From Flavobacterium xinjiangense (GTDB taxonomy: Bacteria; Bacteroidota; Bacteroidia; Flavobacteriales; Flavobacteriaceae), in assembly GCF_900142885.1 (NCBI RefSeq), contig NZ_FRCL01000004.1:296363-360362 (forward strand): 64,000 nt of DNA, given 5' to 3'. The notes under the pieces are model-generated. The model did not search any database. It was not told where the DNA came from and saw nothing but the letters and a program-made list of their open reading frames with translations. The position numbers were made by a program, and so were the translations under genes. Of the stretch, positions 27,067-36,097 are shown one piece after another (positions within the stretch are counted from its first letter, which is position 1; each line of letters starts with the position of its first letter).

Positions 27067-27189
27067 AGTTTAAGATTAAATTATTTGTAGCTATAAAAGT
27101 ACGCGAAAATAAGCGTATAGTTAAATGCCACAATTAAATAATTTAATTTCAATCTTTAAATCTTTGAATTTTGACTCTTTAAAACTTTG

Positions 27190-27197
27190 TACCTTTG
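27190..27197 (+). promoter_or_regulatory. -7 promoter box of trmD
   Basis: TACCTTTG, within AAACTTTGTACCTTTGC, a 17-base block also found before uvrB. It ends 26 bases before the ATG; possible -33 TTTG at 27163 or 27170. Confidence 0.6.
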
Positions 27198-27223
27198 CAA
27201 CTTTCAAACTAAGATTTAAAATT

Positions 27224-27901
27224 ATGCGCATTGATATTGTTACCGTTTTACCTGAATTATTGAGAAGTCCATTTGAGGCTTCGATTATGAAACGCGCCAT
27301 TGACAAAGGATTGGTGGAAGTTCATTTTCATAATTTACGGGATTACACCACGAATAGACAAAAAAGTGTAGACGATTATCCCTACGGCGGTGGCGCTGGT
27401 ATGGTGATGACGGTGCAACCTATTGATGCTTGTATCACGCATTTGAAAAGCGAAAGAACGTACGACGAAATCATTTATATGTCCCCGGACGGGGAAACTT
27501 TGAACCAAAAAATGGCCAATACCATGTCGATGTATGAGAATATCATCATTTTGTGTGGGCATTATAAAGGCGTTGATCAACGCGTTCGTGATCATTTTAT
27601 CACTAAAGAAATTTCTATTGGCGATTATGTTTTGTCAGGTGGAGAATTAGGCGCTTTGGTTTTATCGGACGCTTTAATCCGATTGATTCCTGGTGTTTTA
27701 AGTGATGAAACCTCAGCATTGACAGATAGTTTTCAGGATGGATTATTGTCAGGTCCTATTTACACTCGCCCTGCGGATTATAAAGGCTGGAAAGTTCCTG
27801 ATGTTTTAACCAGCGGGAATTTTGCCAAAATTGATAAATGGCGAGAAGATACGGCGTATGAACATACAAAGAATAGAAGACCAGATTTGCTTGAGGAATA
27901 G
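27224..27901 (+). CDS. trmD: tRNA (guanine37-N1)-methyltransferase TrmD
   Basis: 225 residues from the ATG at 27224 ([13 protein letters not shown]); the frame is open to 27125 but that stretch contains the promoter. It is the SPOUT trefoil-knot enzyme that makes m1G37 in tRNA with SAM. Motifs: [23 protein letters not shown] and [29 protein letters not shown] in the knot. In many bacteria trmD is directly followed by rplS; here a four-helix-bundle gene unit begins at the trmD stop codon. Confidence 0.96.
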   Translation: MRIDIVTVLPELLRSPFEASIMKRAIDKGLVEVHFHNLRDYTTNRQKSVDDYPYGGGAGMVMTVQPIDACITHLKSERTYDEIIYMSPDGETLNQKMANTMSMYENIIILCGHYKGVDQRVRDHFITKEISIGDYVLSGGELGALVLSDALIRLIPGVLSDETSALTDSFQDGLLSGPIYTRPADYKGWKVPDVLTSGNFAKIDKWREDTAYEHTKNRRPDLLEE

Positions 27902-27990
27902 TGTTCAGTCGCAGTGTTCAGTTTACAGCGTAGAATTGAATAAAAAAGTTTGCAGTCACAGTTTGCAGTGTGAAATTGAATAAAAAATTG
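27901..27990. repeat. Left end of the four-helix-bundle unit, dispersed-repeat family
   Basis: GTGTTCAGTC (27901-27910) begins at the last base of the trmD stop; GCAGTGTTCAG follows, then two degenerate copies of a (GTAG/GTGA)AATTGAATAAAAAA-TTTGCAG unit. The 10-base end is an exact inverted copy of 28500-28509. Confidence 0.7.
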
Positions 27991-28092
27991 TAGTTTGCAG
28001 CTGCTGGAAAATGACACTTTACACTTGATAATGAGACTGGTAATAAAGAATTAGGCCAAGACTGACAACTAAAAACTTAAATAAAATCAATA

Positions 28093-28470
28093 ATGGATTT
28101 CAAAGAATTATTAGCATTTCAGAAGTCGTTTCAGTTGGCAATGGATATCTTTCAGTTATCGAAATCATTTCCAAAAGAAGAAAAATATTCTCTCACAGAC
28201 CAAATTAGACGTTCTTCGAGAAGTGTTTCTGCTAACATTGCAGAAGGATACAGAAAAAGACGCTATACTAATCATTTCATCAGTAAATTAACCGATAGTG
28301 ATGCTGAAAATTCAGAAACAAATGTCTGGTTGGAATTCTCTTTAAAATGTGAATATAAAAATATTGAAACCTATAATAATTTAAATACCAAAACTATTGA
28401 AATTGGTAGATTAATAAATTATATGATTAATAACCCTGATAAATTTGGATGTAAAATCTTCTCTAATTGA
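28093..28470 (+). CDS. Four-helix-bundle protein (S23/IVP family)
   Basis: 125 residues. The N-terminal FKELLAFQKSFQLAMDIFQLS, the PKEEKYSLTDQIRRSSRSVSANIAEGY core and a C-terminal bundle helix are typical of the family first known from intervening sequences in 23S rRNA genes; related folds include Avd of diversity-generating retroelements. Function of free-standing copies is unknown. It lies between trmD and rplS inside a unit with 10-bp inverted ends (27901-27910 and 28500-28509), so it could be part of a mobile or REP-like element. Frame is intact. Confidence 0.9.
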   Translation: MDFKELLAFQKSFQLAMDIFQLSKSFPKEEKYSLTDQIRRSSRSVSANIAEGYRKRRYTNHFISKLTDSDAENSETNVWLEFSLKCEYKNIETYNNLNTKTIEIGRLINYMINNPDKFGCKIFSN

Positions 28471-28479
28471 AGTCTATTG

Positions 28480-28511
28480 TGACTGAAAGCTGCGACTGAG
28501 ACTGAACACTT
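28480..28511. repeat. Right end of the four-helix-bundle unit, dispersed-repeat family
   Basis: GACTGAAAGCTGCGACTGA then GACTGAACAC (28500-28509), opposite in orientation to the left end, beginning 9 bases after the gene's stop. Confidence 0.7.
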
Positions 28512-28521
28512 AAAATAAAAG

Positions 28522-28551
28522 TTGTAAATTAAAACAAAAGTTGTATTTTTG
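28522..28551 (+). promoter_or_regulatory. Promoter of rplS
   Basis: TTG (28522-28524), 19 bases, then TATTTTTG (28544-28551), a good fit to the Bacteroidota -33/-7 consensus; about 73 bases before the ATG, so the mRNA has a leader. Confidence 0.7.
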
Positions 28552-28555
28552 CACC

Positions 28556-28624
28556 CAAATTCAGGTTAACCTCTGGCGAGATCCGCGAATGTTGATTTGA
28601 TATAAAACCATAATTAAATATATC
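28556..28624 (+). promoter_or_regulatory. rplS leader, possible L19 autoregulatory RNA
   Basis: A roughly 65-base leader with the perfect palindrome AGGTTAACCT (28563-28572) followed by CTGGCGAGATCCGCG, which has higher G+C than neighbouring spacers. Ribosomal protein leaders binding L19 are known from flavobacteria; whether this is one needs a covariance search. Confidence 0.45.
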
Positions 28625-28975
28625 ATGGCAGATTTAATGAAATTCGTTCAAGACGAATTCGTAACAAGAAAAGAATTCCCAGTTTTTGCAGCTGGAGACA
28701 CTATCACCGTTTACTACGAAATTAGAGAGGGTGAAAAAACTAGAACACAGTTTTTTAAAGGAGTTGTTATTCAAAGAAGAGGTTCTGCTAATACAGAAAC
28801 TTTTACTATTCGTAAAATGTCAGGTGCTGTTGGAGTTGAGCGTATCTTCCCAGTTAACTTGCCAGCTTTGCAAAAAATTGAAATCAACAAAAAAGGTGCA
28901 GTTCGTAGAGCTAGAATTTTCTACTTCAGAGAACTTACTGGTAAAAAAGCTAAAATTAAAGACAAAAGAAGATAG
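28625..28975 (+). CDS. rplS: 50S ribosomal protein L19
   Basis: 116 residues, the usual length. Motifs FAAGDTITVYYEIREGEK, FKGVVIQRRGS, TFTIRKMSGAVGVERIFPVNLPALQKIE and the basic tail RRARIFYFRELTGKKAKIKDKRR are typical. L19 sits at the 30S-50S interface. It is transcribed from its own promoter with a leader and ends at a strong terminator. Confidence 0.97.
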   Translation: MADLMKFVQDEFVTRKEFPVFAAGDTITVYYEIREGEKTRTQFFKGVVIQRRGSANTETFTIRKMSGAVGVERIFPVNLPALQKIEINKKGAVRRARIFYFRELTGKKAKIKDKRR

Positions 28976-28994
28976 TCCTCTATCTCTTTACTAT

Positions 28995-29028
28995 AAAAAA
29001 TCCTCAACAATGTTGGGGATTTTTTTTT
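28995..29028 (+). terminator. Terminator of rplS
   Basis: Stem AAATCCTCAACA / TGTTGGGGATTT (one wobble), then a T run. Confidence 0.88.
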
Positions 29029-29211
29029 GGAACAAATTAAAAATACTCCTTTATTATTATGTACCCGTTTTATTGCATTTTTTATTTGACAAAAAAAGAA
29101 TATTATATTTTTCATATTCTCTTTTAAGAAGGCTAAAAACAATAATTTGATAATTTGATTTAAACAAAAAAACTTAATGTAAACGTATTTCCTTTTACGA
29201 TAACGTTTTAT

Positions 29212-29219
29212 TACATTTG
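29212..29219 (+). promoter_or_regulatory. -7 promoter box of icd
   Basis: TACATTTG, 42 bases before the ATG. Confidence 0.45.
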
Positions 29220-29261
29220 TAGTCACGTTTTAAAAAATAAATTACATATCAATAATACATT

Positions 29262-30485
29262 ATGACAAAAATTAAAGTAGCCAATCCGGTTGTTGAATTG
29301 GATGGAGATGAAATGACACGAATTATTTGGTCTTTTATTAAAGAAAAACTAATTCTTCCTTATTTAGATTTAGACATTAAATATTACGATTTAGGAATTG
29401 AAAACAGAGATGCAACTAATGATCAAATCACTATTGATTCAGCAGAAGCAATAAAAAAATACAATGTAGGGATTAAATGCGCGACCATTACTCCTGATGA
29501 AGATCGTGTAAAAGAATTTGGTTTAAAGAAAATGTGGAAATCACCAAACGGAACTATCCGTAACATTGTAGGTGGTACTGTTTTCCGTGAACCAATTATC
29601 ATGAAAAATGTTCCTCGTTATGTACAAGGATGGACACAGCCAATCGTTATTGGTCGTCACGCTTTTGGAGATCAATACAAAGCAACTGATACAGTTATCA
29701 AAGGAAAAGGAAAATTAACCATGACTTTTGTTCCTGAAGAAGGAGAAACAAAAACTTGGGAAGTTTACGATTATGAAGGTGATGGAGTTGCTATGGCAAT
29801 GTACAATACTGACGAAAGCATTTATGGTTTTGCTCATTCTTCTTTCCAAATGGCTTTGACAAAAAAATGGCCATTATACCTTTCTACAAAAAACACAATC
29901 TTGAAAGCTTATGATGGGCGTTTCAAAGATATTTTTGAAGAAGTTTACCAAAAAGATTATAAAACTCAATTCGTTGAAGCTGGAATTACTTATGAGCACC
30001 GATTAATCGATGACATGGTTGCTTCTGTAATGAAATGGAGTGGCGGTTTTGTTTGGGCTTGTAAAAACTATGATGGTGATGTACAATCTGATACTGTTGC
30101 ACAAGGATTTGGTTCATTAGGATTGATGGCTTCTGTATTGGTAACTCCTGACGGAAAAACAGTAGAAGCTGAAGCAGCTCACGGAACTGTTACAAGACAC
30201 TTTAGACAACACCAACAAGGAAAAGCAACTTCTACTAATCCAATTGCATCTATTTTTGCTTGGACAAGAGGATTGGAACACAGAGGTAAATTAGACGAAA
30301 ATCAACCATTAATTGATTTCTGTCATGCCTTAGAGCAAGTTTGTATCGACACTGTTGAAAGCGGAAAAATGACTAAAGATTTAGCTATGTTAGTTAAACC
30401 AGAGGGATTAACTGAAGCTGATTACTTGACTACTGAGAATTTCTTGGCAGCGATAAAAGAAAATTTAGATGCTAAATTAGCATAA
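29262..30485 (+). CDS. icd: NADP-dependent isocitrate dehydrogenase, eukaryotic-type subfamily
   Basis: 407 residues. Oxidative decarboxylation of isocitrate to 2-oxoglutarate in the TCA cycle. The sequence follows the homodimeric subfamily [46 protein letters not shown], the IDDMVA metal region and [14 protein letters not shown]. This type is unlike the E. coli enzyme in sequence. The 2-oxoglutarate made here feeds GltBD, also in the window. Single gene with promoter and terminator. Confidence 0.95.
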   Translation: MTKIKVANPVVELDGDEMTRIIWSFIKEKLILPYLDLDIKYYDLGIENRDATNDQITIDSAEAIKKYNVGIKCATITPDEDRVKEFGLKKMWKSPNGTIRNIVGGTVFREPIIMKNVPRYVQGWTQPIVIGRHAFGDQYKATDTVIKGKGKLTMTFVPEEGETKTWEVYDYEGDGVAMAMYNTDESIYGFAHSSFQMALTKKWPLYLSTKNTILKAYDGRFKDIFEEVYQKDYKTQFVEAGITYEHRLIDDMVASVMKWSGGFVWACKNYDGDVQSDTVAQGFGSLGLMASVLVTPDGKTVEAEAAHGTVTRHFRQHQQGKATSTNPIASIFAWTRGLEHRGKLDENQPLIDFCHALEQVCIDTVESGKMTKDLAMLVKPEGLTEADYLTTENFLAAIKENLDAKLA

Positions 30486-30507
30486 TCTATCTTTTTCTAT
30501 ACTTTAC

Positions 30508-30541
30508 AAAAGACAACCCGAAACGGTTGTCTTTTTTTTTA
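30508..30541 (+). terminator. Terminator of icd
   Basis: Stem AAAAGACAACC / GGTTGTCTTTT with T run. Confidence 0.9.
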
Positions 30542-30618
30542 TCTTAGCAATACATTAACAATTGTTAAACAAGAATTCACTTCCATTAGTTGAAATTTGC
30601 AAAATCAAAATCTAAGAA

Positions 30619-33024
30619 ATGATTACTAAGAAAAATATTGTCTTTTTTATTCTTTTATTATCTTCTCTCGCTTCTTTTTCGCAAGAAACAAACTTAAACG
30701 GAATCACTAAGAAATTCACGCTAAGCGGAATCATAACAGATGCTGGCAGTAACGAAACTTTAATTGGCGTAAACATCATTATGCCAGAGCTAAAAACTGG
30801 AGTTACGACTAATGAATACGGTTTTTACTCTATTACTCTACCACAAGGAATTTATGCGGTTCAAATAAGCTATTTGGGATATCAAAACATTGAAGAATCC
30901 ATAAATTTAAACCAAAACATAAAAAATAATTTCAAGTTATTTAGTAATGAAACGGCACTAAAAGAAGTCATTATTACCGATAATAAGACCAAAACTGATA
31001 TTCGGAAACCGGAGATGAGCGTCAACAAACTCTCTATATCAACCATTAAAAAAATGCCGGTTGTGCTTGGCGAAGTTGATGTTCTTAAATCAATATTATT
31101 GCTTCCCGGCGTAACCAATGCTGGCGAAGGCGCTTCCGGATTCAATGTTCGAGGCGGCGGTGCAGATCAGAACCTAATATTATTGGACGAAGCAACCATA
31201 TTTAATTCCTCCCATGTTTTTGGCTTTTTCTCTGTTTTCAATCCGGATGCAATTAAGGATTTAAAGTTATACAAAGGTGGAATCCCAGCTCGTTTTGGCG
31301 GAAGAGCTTCATCTGTTTTAGATATTTATCAAAAGGATGGAAGCAGCAAAGAATTTCATGTCAATGGAGGAATCGGATTAATCTCCAGTAGGATTTTGGT
31401 CGAAGGACCATTAGTAAAAGACAAAGGTTCTTTCCTTATTGGCGGTAGAAGTTCGTATGCGCATTTATTCCTGAAACTATCGGAAGAACAAAAAAACAAC
31501 TCTGCCTATTTCTATGATTTGAATACCAAATTGAGTTATAAGCTGAATCCAAATAACAACTTATATTTATCGGGATATTTTGGTAGAGATGTCTTTAGCT
31601 TAAACAAAAGCTTTACCAATATATATGGAAACTCGACTTTAAACTTGCGTTGGAATCATTTATTTTCGGATAAATTATTTTCGAATTTATCACTGATTTA
31701 TAGCGACTATTATTATGGCTTGGATCTTGATTTCGTTGGTTTCAAATGGGATTCCGGCATCCAGAATTATAATATTAAATACGATTTCAAAAATTACATA
31801 TCGGATTCTTTCAAATTGAATTATGGTGTAAATGCTATTTATTATAATTTTAATCCAGGAACCATCAAACCATCTGATTCTAATTCCGGGATTAATTTTG
31901 ATCAATTAGATAAAAAATACGCATTCGAACCCGCCTTATACATTAATGCTGATCATGAAATTTCGGATAAAATATCACTTTCCTACGGAATTCGCTATAG
32001 CATGTTTTACCGTTTAGGACAATCAACAATAAATATTTATGAAAATGATAATCCGGTAACATTCAATCCGGATTTACAGATTTATGAAAAAGCGACTCCT
32101 ATTGGACCTAAATTCTATGGAAAGAATAAAGCTATTGAAAGTTTCAATAATTTGGAGCCTCGTTTTTCATTTGCCTATCAAATCAATGACGACCAATCTG
32201 TAAAAGCCAGCTACAACAGAATGGTTCAATATTTACAATTAATCTCCAACACCTCATCTCCTACTCCACTTGATGTTTGGACGCCAAGTGACAATTTCAT
32301 AAAACCTCAAATTGCTGATCAGGTCGCTTTGGGTTATTTCAAAAATTTTAAAGACGGAATGTATTCACTTGAAGTGGAAACATATTACAAGAAAGTAAAA
32401 AACCGATTGGATTATATAGACGGAGCGAATTTGATAGCTAACAAAGCCATTGAGCAAGTGATACTCAACGGACAATTAAGATCATACGGATTAGAAGTGA
32501 TGTTCCGCAAAAACGAAGGAAAATTTAACGGTTGGATTTCCTATACCTTATCCAAATCTGAGCAACAAACTCCCGGAAGAACAGCTATTGAAACAGGAAT
32601 TAACAACGGAGCATGGTACAATTCAGTGTATGACAAATTGCATAATATTGCCATTACCAGTTCTTATAATTTGAATGAAAAATGGTCTTTTGGAGCTAAT
32701 TTTGCTTTACAAACCGGGCAACCCGTAACCTACCCTAACGGGCAATACGAATACTTGGGAATAAACGTACCGAGTTATGGCTTGAGAAATGAAAATCGTC
32801 TTCCTGCATACCATCACCTCGATATTGCAGCGACTTTGACACCAAGAAAAAACATAGACAGAAACTGGGAAGGAGAATGGGTTTTTAGCATTTACAATTT
32901 ATATAACCGAAAAAATGCCGCTTCCATCAATTTCAGACAAAATACAGATACAGGAAGTAATGAGGCGGTAAAAACTTCCATTTTCGGAATAGTTCCAGCC
33001 GTTAGTTATAACTTCAAATTTTAA
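30619..33024 (+). CDS. TonB-dependent receptor with CarboxypepD-reg domain
   Basis: 801 residues. Signal peptide (to about residue 21, ASFSQ), then a CarboxypepD-reg-like domain (about 33-115; LSGIITDAGSNETLIGVNIIMP), a plug domain (about 130-230; LLPGVTNAGEGASGFNVRGGGADQNLILLDEATIF) and a 22-strand barrel to the C-terminal aromatic (YNFKF). Imports an unknown ligand across the outer membrane with TonB energy. Five bases downstream lies a DUF4249 lipoprotein, its usual partner. There is no SusD, so it is not a glycan PUL receptor. Confidence 0.93.
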   Translation: MITKKNIVFFILLLSSLASFSQETNLNGITKKFTLSGIITDAGSNETLIGVNIIMPELKTGVTTNEYGFYSITLPQGIYAVQISYLGYQNIEESINLNQNIKNNFKLFSNETALKEVIITDNKTKTDIRKPEMSVNKLSISTIKKMPVVLGEVDVLKSILLLPGVTNAGEGASGFNVRGGGADQNLILLDEATIFNSSHVFGFFSVFNPDAIKDLKLYKGGIPARFGGRASSVLDIYQKDGSSKEFHVNGGIGLISSRILVEGPLVKDKGSFLIGGRSSYAHLFLKLSEEQKNNSAYFYDLNTKLSYKLNPNNNLYLSGYFGRDVFSLNKSFTNIYGNSTLNLRWNHLFSDKLFSNLSLIYSDYYYGLDLDFVGFKWDSGIQNYNIKYDFKNYISDSFKLNYGVNAIYYNFNPGTIKPSDSNSGINFDQLDKKYAFEPALYINADHEISDKISLSYGIRYSMFYRLGQSTINIYENDNPVTFNPDLQIYEKATPIGPKFYGKNKAIESFNNLEPRFSFAYQINDDQSVKASYNRMVQYLQLISNTSSPTPLDVWTPSDNFIKPQIADQVALGYFKNFKDGMYSLEVETYYKKVKNRLDYIDGANLIANKAIEQVILNGQLRSYGLEVMFRKNEGKFNGWISYTLSKSEQQTPGRTAIETGINNGAWYNSVYDKLHNIAITSSYNLNEKWSFGANFALQTGQPVTYPNGQYEYLGINVPSYGLRNENRLPAYHHLDIAATLTPRKNIDRNWEGEWVFSIYNLYNRKNAASINFRQNTDTGSNEAVKTSIFGIVPAVSYNFKF

Positions 33025-33029
33025 TTATC

Positions 33030-33851
33030 ATGAACAAAATAAAACCACTATTAGTCATTATTCTGGCACTATTTCTTAATAGTTGTGAAGATGTTATTCC
33101 AGTAGATTTGAATACAGCTGCGCCAAAATTGGTTATAGAAGCATCAATAAACTGGAAAAAAGGAACATCAGGAAATCAACAAAAAATCACATTATCCACA
33201 ACGACTGATTTTTACAGCAATGAAATTCAAAAGGTTTCTGGAGCTACTGTTTACATAAAAAATAGCTCTAACACTATTTTCAATTTTACCGAATCGGCGA
33301 TAAAAGGAGATTATGTCTGCGCTAATTTTATTCCGGTTTTAAATGAAGTTTATACGTTAACCATCATTAATAATGGATCAACTTACACTGCCAAAGAATC
33401 TTTAAAACCAGTCGCTCCGATAACAGAAATCATTCAAAACAATAATGGTGGATTTACAGGAAACACTATAGAAATCAAGACTTATTACAATGATCCCGCT
33501 AATGAACCTAATTATTATTTGTACAAATACATCTACTCCAATCAGGTTAAATCAAACTTTTATGTAGATCAGGACGAGTTTTTTAACGGCAATAAATTCT
33601 TCAGTATTTCCCAAAATAATGATTTAAAAGTTGGCGACAAGATCGAAGTTACCCATTATGGTATTTCTAAAGCCTACTATAATTATATGAGTGTTCTGGT
33701 CAGCATTGCCGGAAATAATGGCGGAGGTCCTTTCCAATCTCCTCCAGCAACAGTTCGCGGAAATATCATTAACACCACTGATTCTGCGGATTATCCTTTG
33801 GGTTATTTTTCCCTTAGCGAAGTTGACATTAAGAATTACACGATCGAATAA
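33030..33851 (+). CDS. DUF4249 lipoprotein
   Basis: 273 residues. Lipobox in LFLNSCED; then CEDVIPVDLNTAAPKLVIEASI, the typical start of DUF4249, and beta-rich domains to the end. These proteins occur beside TonB receptors in Bacteroidota and are presumed surface-exposed or periplasmic partners; function is unknown. Five bases after the receptor stop, so one operon. Confidence 0.88.
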   Translation: MNKIKPLLVIILALFLNSCEDVIPVDLNTAAPKLVIEASINWKKGTSGNQQKITLSTTTDFYSNEIQKVSGATVYIKNSSNTIFNFTESAIKGDYVCANFIPVLNEVYTLTIINNGSTYTAKESLKPVAPITEIIQNNNGGFTGNTIEIKTYYNDPANEPNYYLYKYIYSNQVKSNFYVDQDEFFNGNKFFSISQNNDLKVGDKIEVTHYGISKAYYNYMSVLVSIAGNNGGGPFQSPPATVRGNIINTTDSADYPLGYFSLSEVDIKNYTIE

Positions 33852-33903
33852 CTATATTTGTATTTATAATTTTCAATTTGTAATTCATAACTTATAATTA
33901 ACC

Positions 33904-34566
33904 ATGTCCTCACATCACATCGTTCGCGACGACCAAGAACCCGCTTTAATAATTGCTAACGGCGCCGCCTGCCATCCGGAATTATTAGGACAACTATTAG
34001 AATGGTCTCCCCTGGTAATTGTATTAGATTCTGCCATGGAAAGAGTCATGCAATTAGACATCAAAGTCGATGTACTTTTGGGTGATTTCGATAGAGGATT
34101 TGATCCCGAACAATACAAAACCTCCCAATATCCCATAGAGATTGTTCACGCTCCGGATCAAGATAAAACAGATTTAGAAAAAGCATTTGATTATTTAATT
34201 CAAAGAAAAATCCCAGCGGTAAATGTAGTTTGGGCAACCGGAAGAAGAGCCGATCATACAATTACCAATCTCACGAACATTGTTAGATACCGTGATTTAT
34301 TGAAAATTGTTATTCTGGACGACCATTCAAAAATATTTTTGTTACCCAACAAATTCGAAAAATGGTACACGGCAAATACGCCCATTTCGTTAATTCCCAT
34401 TGGCCACGTTACCGGAATTCATTCTGACAATTTATTTTATCCGCTAAAAGATGACAGTTTAACTATTGGTTACAGAACCGGAAGCAGCAATCATGTCACG
34501 AAAGATGGCATCGTTACAATAGAACACAATGAAGGCGATTTATTAATGATGGAATGCATGGATTAA
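33904..34566 (+). CDS. Thiamine pyrophosphokinase
   Basis: 220 residues. Transfers pyrophosphate from ATP to thiamine giving thiamine diphosphate. N-terminal domain: LIIANGAACH, VLDSAMERV, DVLLGDFDRG (metal Asp), then APDQDKTDLEKAF; the C-terminal beta domain contains TGRRADHTITNL, ILLPN-like strands and GSSNHV near the end, which binds thiamine. It follows the DUF4249 gene by 52 bases and may be read from the same transcript, though a functional link is not shown. Confidence 0.88.
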   Translation: MSSHHIVRDDQEPALIIANGAACHPELLGQLLEWSPLVIVLDSAMERVMQLDIKVDVLLGDFDRGFDPEQYKTSQYPIEIVHAPDQDKTDLEKAFDYLIQRKIPAVNVVWATGRRADHTITNLTNIVRYRDLLKIVILDDHSKIFLLPNKFEKWYTANTPISLIPIGHVTGIHSDNLFYPLKDDSLTIGYRTGSSNHVTKDGIVTIEHNEGDLLMMECMD

Positions 34567-34638
34567 TCTTGAAAAACAATTTTATGCTCAAACATAATCT
34601 ATTAAATACTTCTTATATCTTGCCAAAAAGAGATTGAC

Positions 34639-34646
34639 TACCTTTG
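34639..34646 (+). promoter_or_regulatory. -7 promoter box of rlmF
   Basis: TACCTTTG, ending 17 bases before the ATG; TTG at 34620-34622 is a possible -33 (16-base gap). Confidence 0.5.
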
Positions 34647-34663
34647 CATCCGAATTATAGAAA

Positions 34664-35653
34664 ATGAAACCGAAAACAATTACCGAAAAGACTAATTTAC
34701 ATCCTAGAAATCTTGATAGATTTGGGTACGATTTTGAACAATTAATCAAAGAAAATCCTGAATTAAAAAATTTTGTCGCTGTCAATGAACACAATATCGA
34801 AACGATCGATTTTAGTAATCCAGATGCTGTAAAGGCTCTAAACAAAGGATTATTAATCAGTCATTACGACATACACGATTGGGATATTCCTAAAAATTAT
34901 CTTTGTCCTCCCATCCCGGGAAGAGCTGATTACATTCATTATTTAGCTGATTTATTAGCTTCAAGCAATAACGGAATCATTCCGGAAGGAGAAACAGTAC
35001 AAGGTTTAGATATCGGTATTGGTGCAAACTGTATTTACCCTATAATAGGAAATGCTTCTTATGGCTGGAGTTTTGTTGGTACAGATATTGACGAAAATGC
35101 GATTCAAAATTGTAAAAAAATTATTGAAGCAAACCCAAAGTTAATTGATCCAATTAGTTTGCAATTACAAACGGAATCCCGTTTCATTTTTAAAAACATA
35201 ATCACTCCCGAAGATAAATTTACATTTAGTATTTGCAATCCTCCTTTTCATGCTTCCCAAGATGAAGCTACTAAAAGCTCAGTGCGAAAAATAAACAATT
35301 TAGAATCCCGAAGCCACGCGACAAAAACTACAACCCGAGATGGAGCCGAACGGAGCGAAGCTAAACCCGTTTTGAATTTTGGTGGCCATAATGCCGAGTT
35401 ATGGTGTGAAGGTGGCGAATTAGGTTTTGTTACCCAAATGATTTACGAAAGTGCAAAATATCCAATGCAATGTCTTTGGTTTACTACTCTGGTTTCCAAA
35501 AGAGATAACCTGTCCAGTATTTACAAAACGTTAAACAAAGTAAGTGCAGCTGAGATAAAGACAATTGATATGGCTCAAGGCCAAAAAACAAGCCGAATTG
35601 TAGCTTGGACTTTTTTGAGCGAAGCACAACAAAAAGCATGGAAATTTGAATAG
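34664..35653 (+). CDS. rlmF: 23S rRNA (adenine1618-N6)-methyltransferase RlmF
   Basis: 329 residues. Class I SAM methyltransferase that makes m6A1618 in 23S rRNA. Motifs LHPRNLDRFGYDF at the start, GLDIGIGANCIYPI (SAM motif I), FVGTDIDENAI and SICNPPFHAS (catalytic NPPF) are intact, then LNFGGHNAELWCEGGE. Between NL (about 212) and LNFGG an extra, low-complexity, charged stretch (about 213-236, RSHATKTTTRDGAERSEAK) has higher G+C than the gene and is likely an in-frame insertion. Ends at a terminator. Confidence 0.93.
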   Translation: MKPKTITEKTNLHPRNLDRFGYDFEQLIKENPELKNFVAVNEHNIETIDFSNPDAVKALNKGLLISHYDIHDWDIPKNYLCPPIPGRADYIHYLADLLASSNNGIIPEGETVQGLDIGIGANCIYPIIGNASYGWSFVGTDIDENAIQNCKKIIEANPKLIDPISLQLQTESRFIFKNIITPEDKFTFSICNPPFHASQDEATKSSVRKINNLESRSHATKTTTRDGAERSEAKPVLNFGGHNAELWCEGGELGFVTQMIYESAKYPMQCLWFTTLVSKRDNLSSIYKTLNKVSAAEIKTIDMAQGQKTSRIVAWTFLSEAQQKAWKFE

Positions 35654-36097
35654 AAAAAAGTGCTTTTAAATATATTTTAATCATCAAAAACAGTATACTA
35701 AACACCAATTAGCATACTGTTTTTTTGTTATTCATCCTATCAATATACTAAAATGAAACAACAAGGAGCGCATCTATTATTAAATCAATAATTAAACTTC
35801 TAAAAAAAATGTTTCGAGAAAAAATCTATAAATAGTCAGGAAATATCGAATTTCTCTATATTTTTTCAACTTAAAAATAAATTTTAACATAGTTTTACGT
35901 AAGTTTGCTAAGGAAACCTTAAATAATCAGCAAAGATATTATTTAACGATTCTTGAAATTGTGAGCAAAAAATCGTTCTTTTTTAAAAGATGGAGCAGTC
36001 AGAAAGAAAAAAGAACCTCTTTATATTCCATTTTTCGTGCAATTCAAATGTATTCGTTGGAACAACATTTAAAAAATGGACTAATTCAAACTAAATT
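35654..36097. other. Intergenic upstream of the ECF sigma gene
   Basis: 444 bases. After the rlmF terminator the sequence is AT-rich, with a TAAGTTTG-like -7 box near 35900-35907 and an inverted pair CGTTCTTTTTT (about 35973) and AAAAAAGAAC (about 36008) that could form a hairpin in the sigma-gene leader. No gene seen. Confidence 0.4.
35687..35727 (+). terminator. Terminator of rlmF
   Basis: Stem AAAACAGTAT / ATACTGTTTT with a long loop, then seven T. Confidence 0.7.

Noticed and set aside
27125..27223. N-terminal extension of TrmD by 33 codons
   Set aside because: The stretch contains the promoter box; conserved TrmD begins at MRIDIVT (27224).
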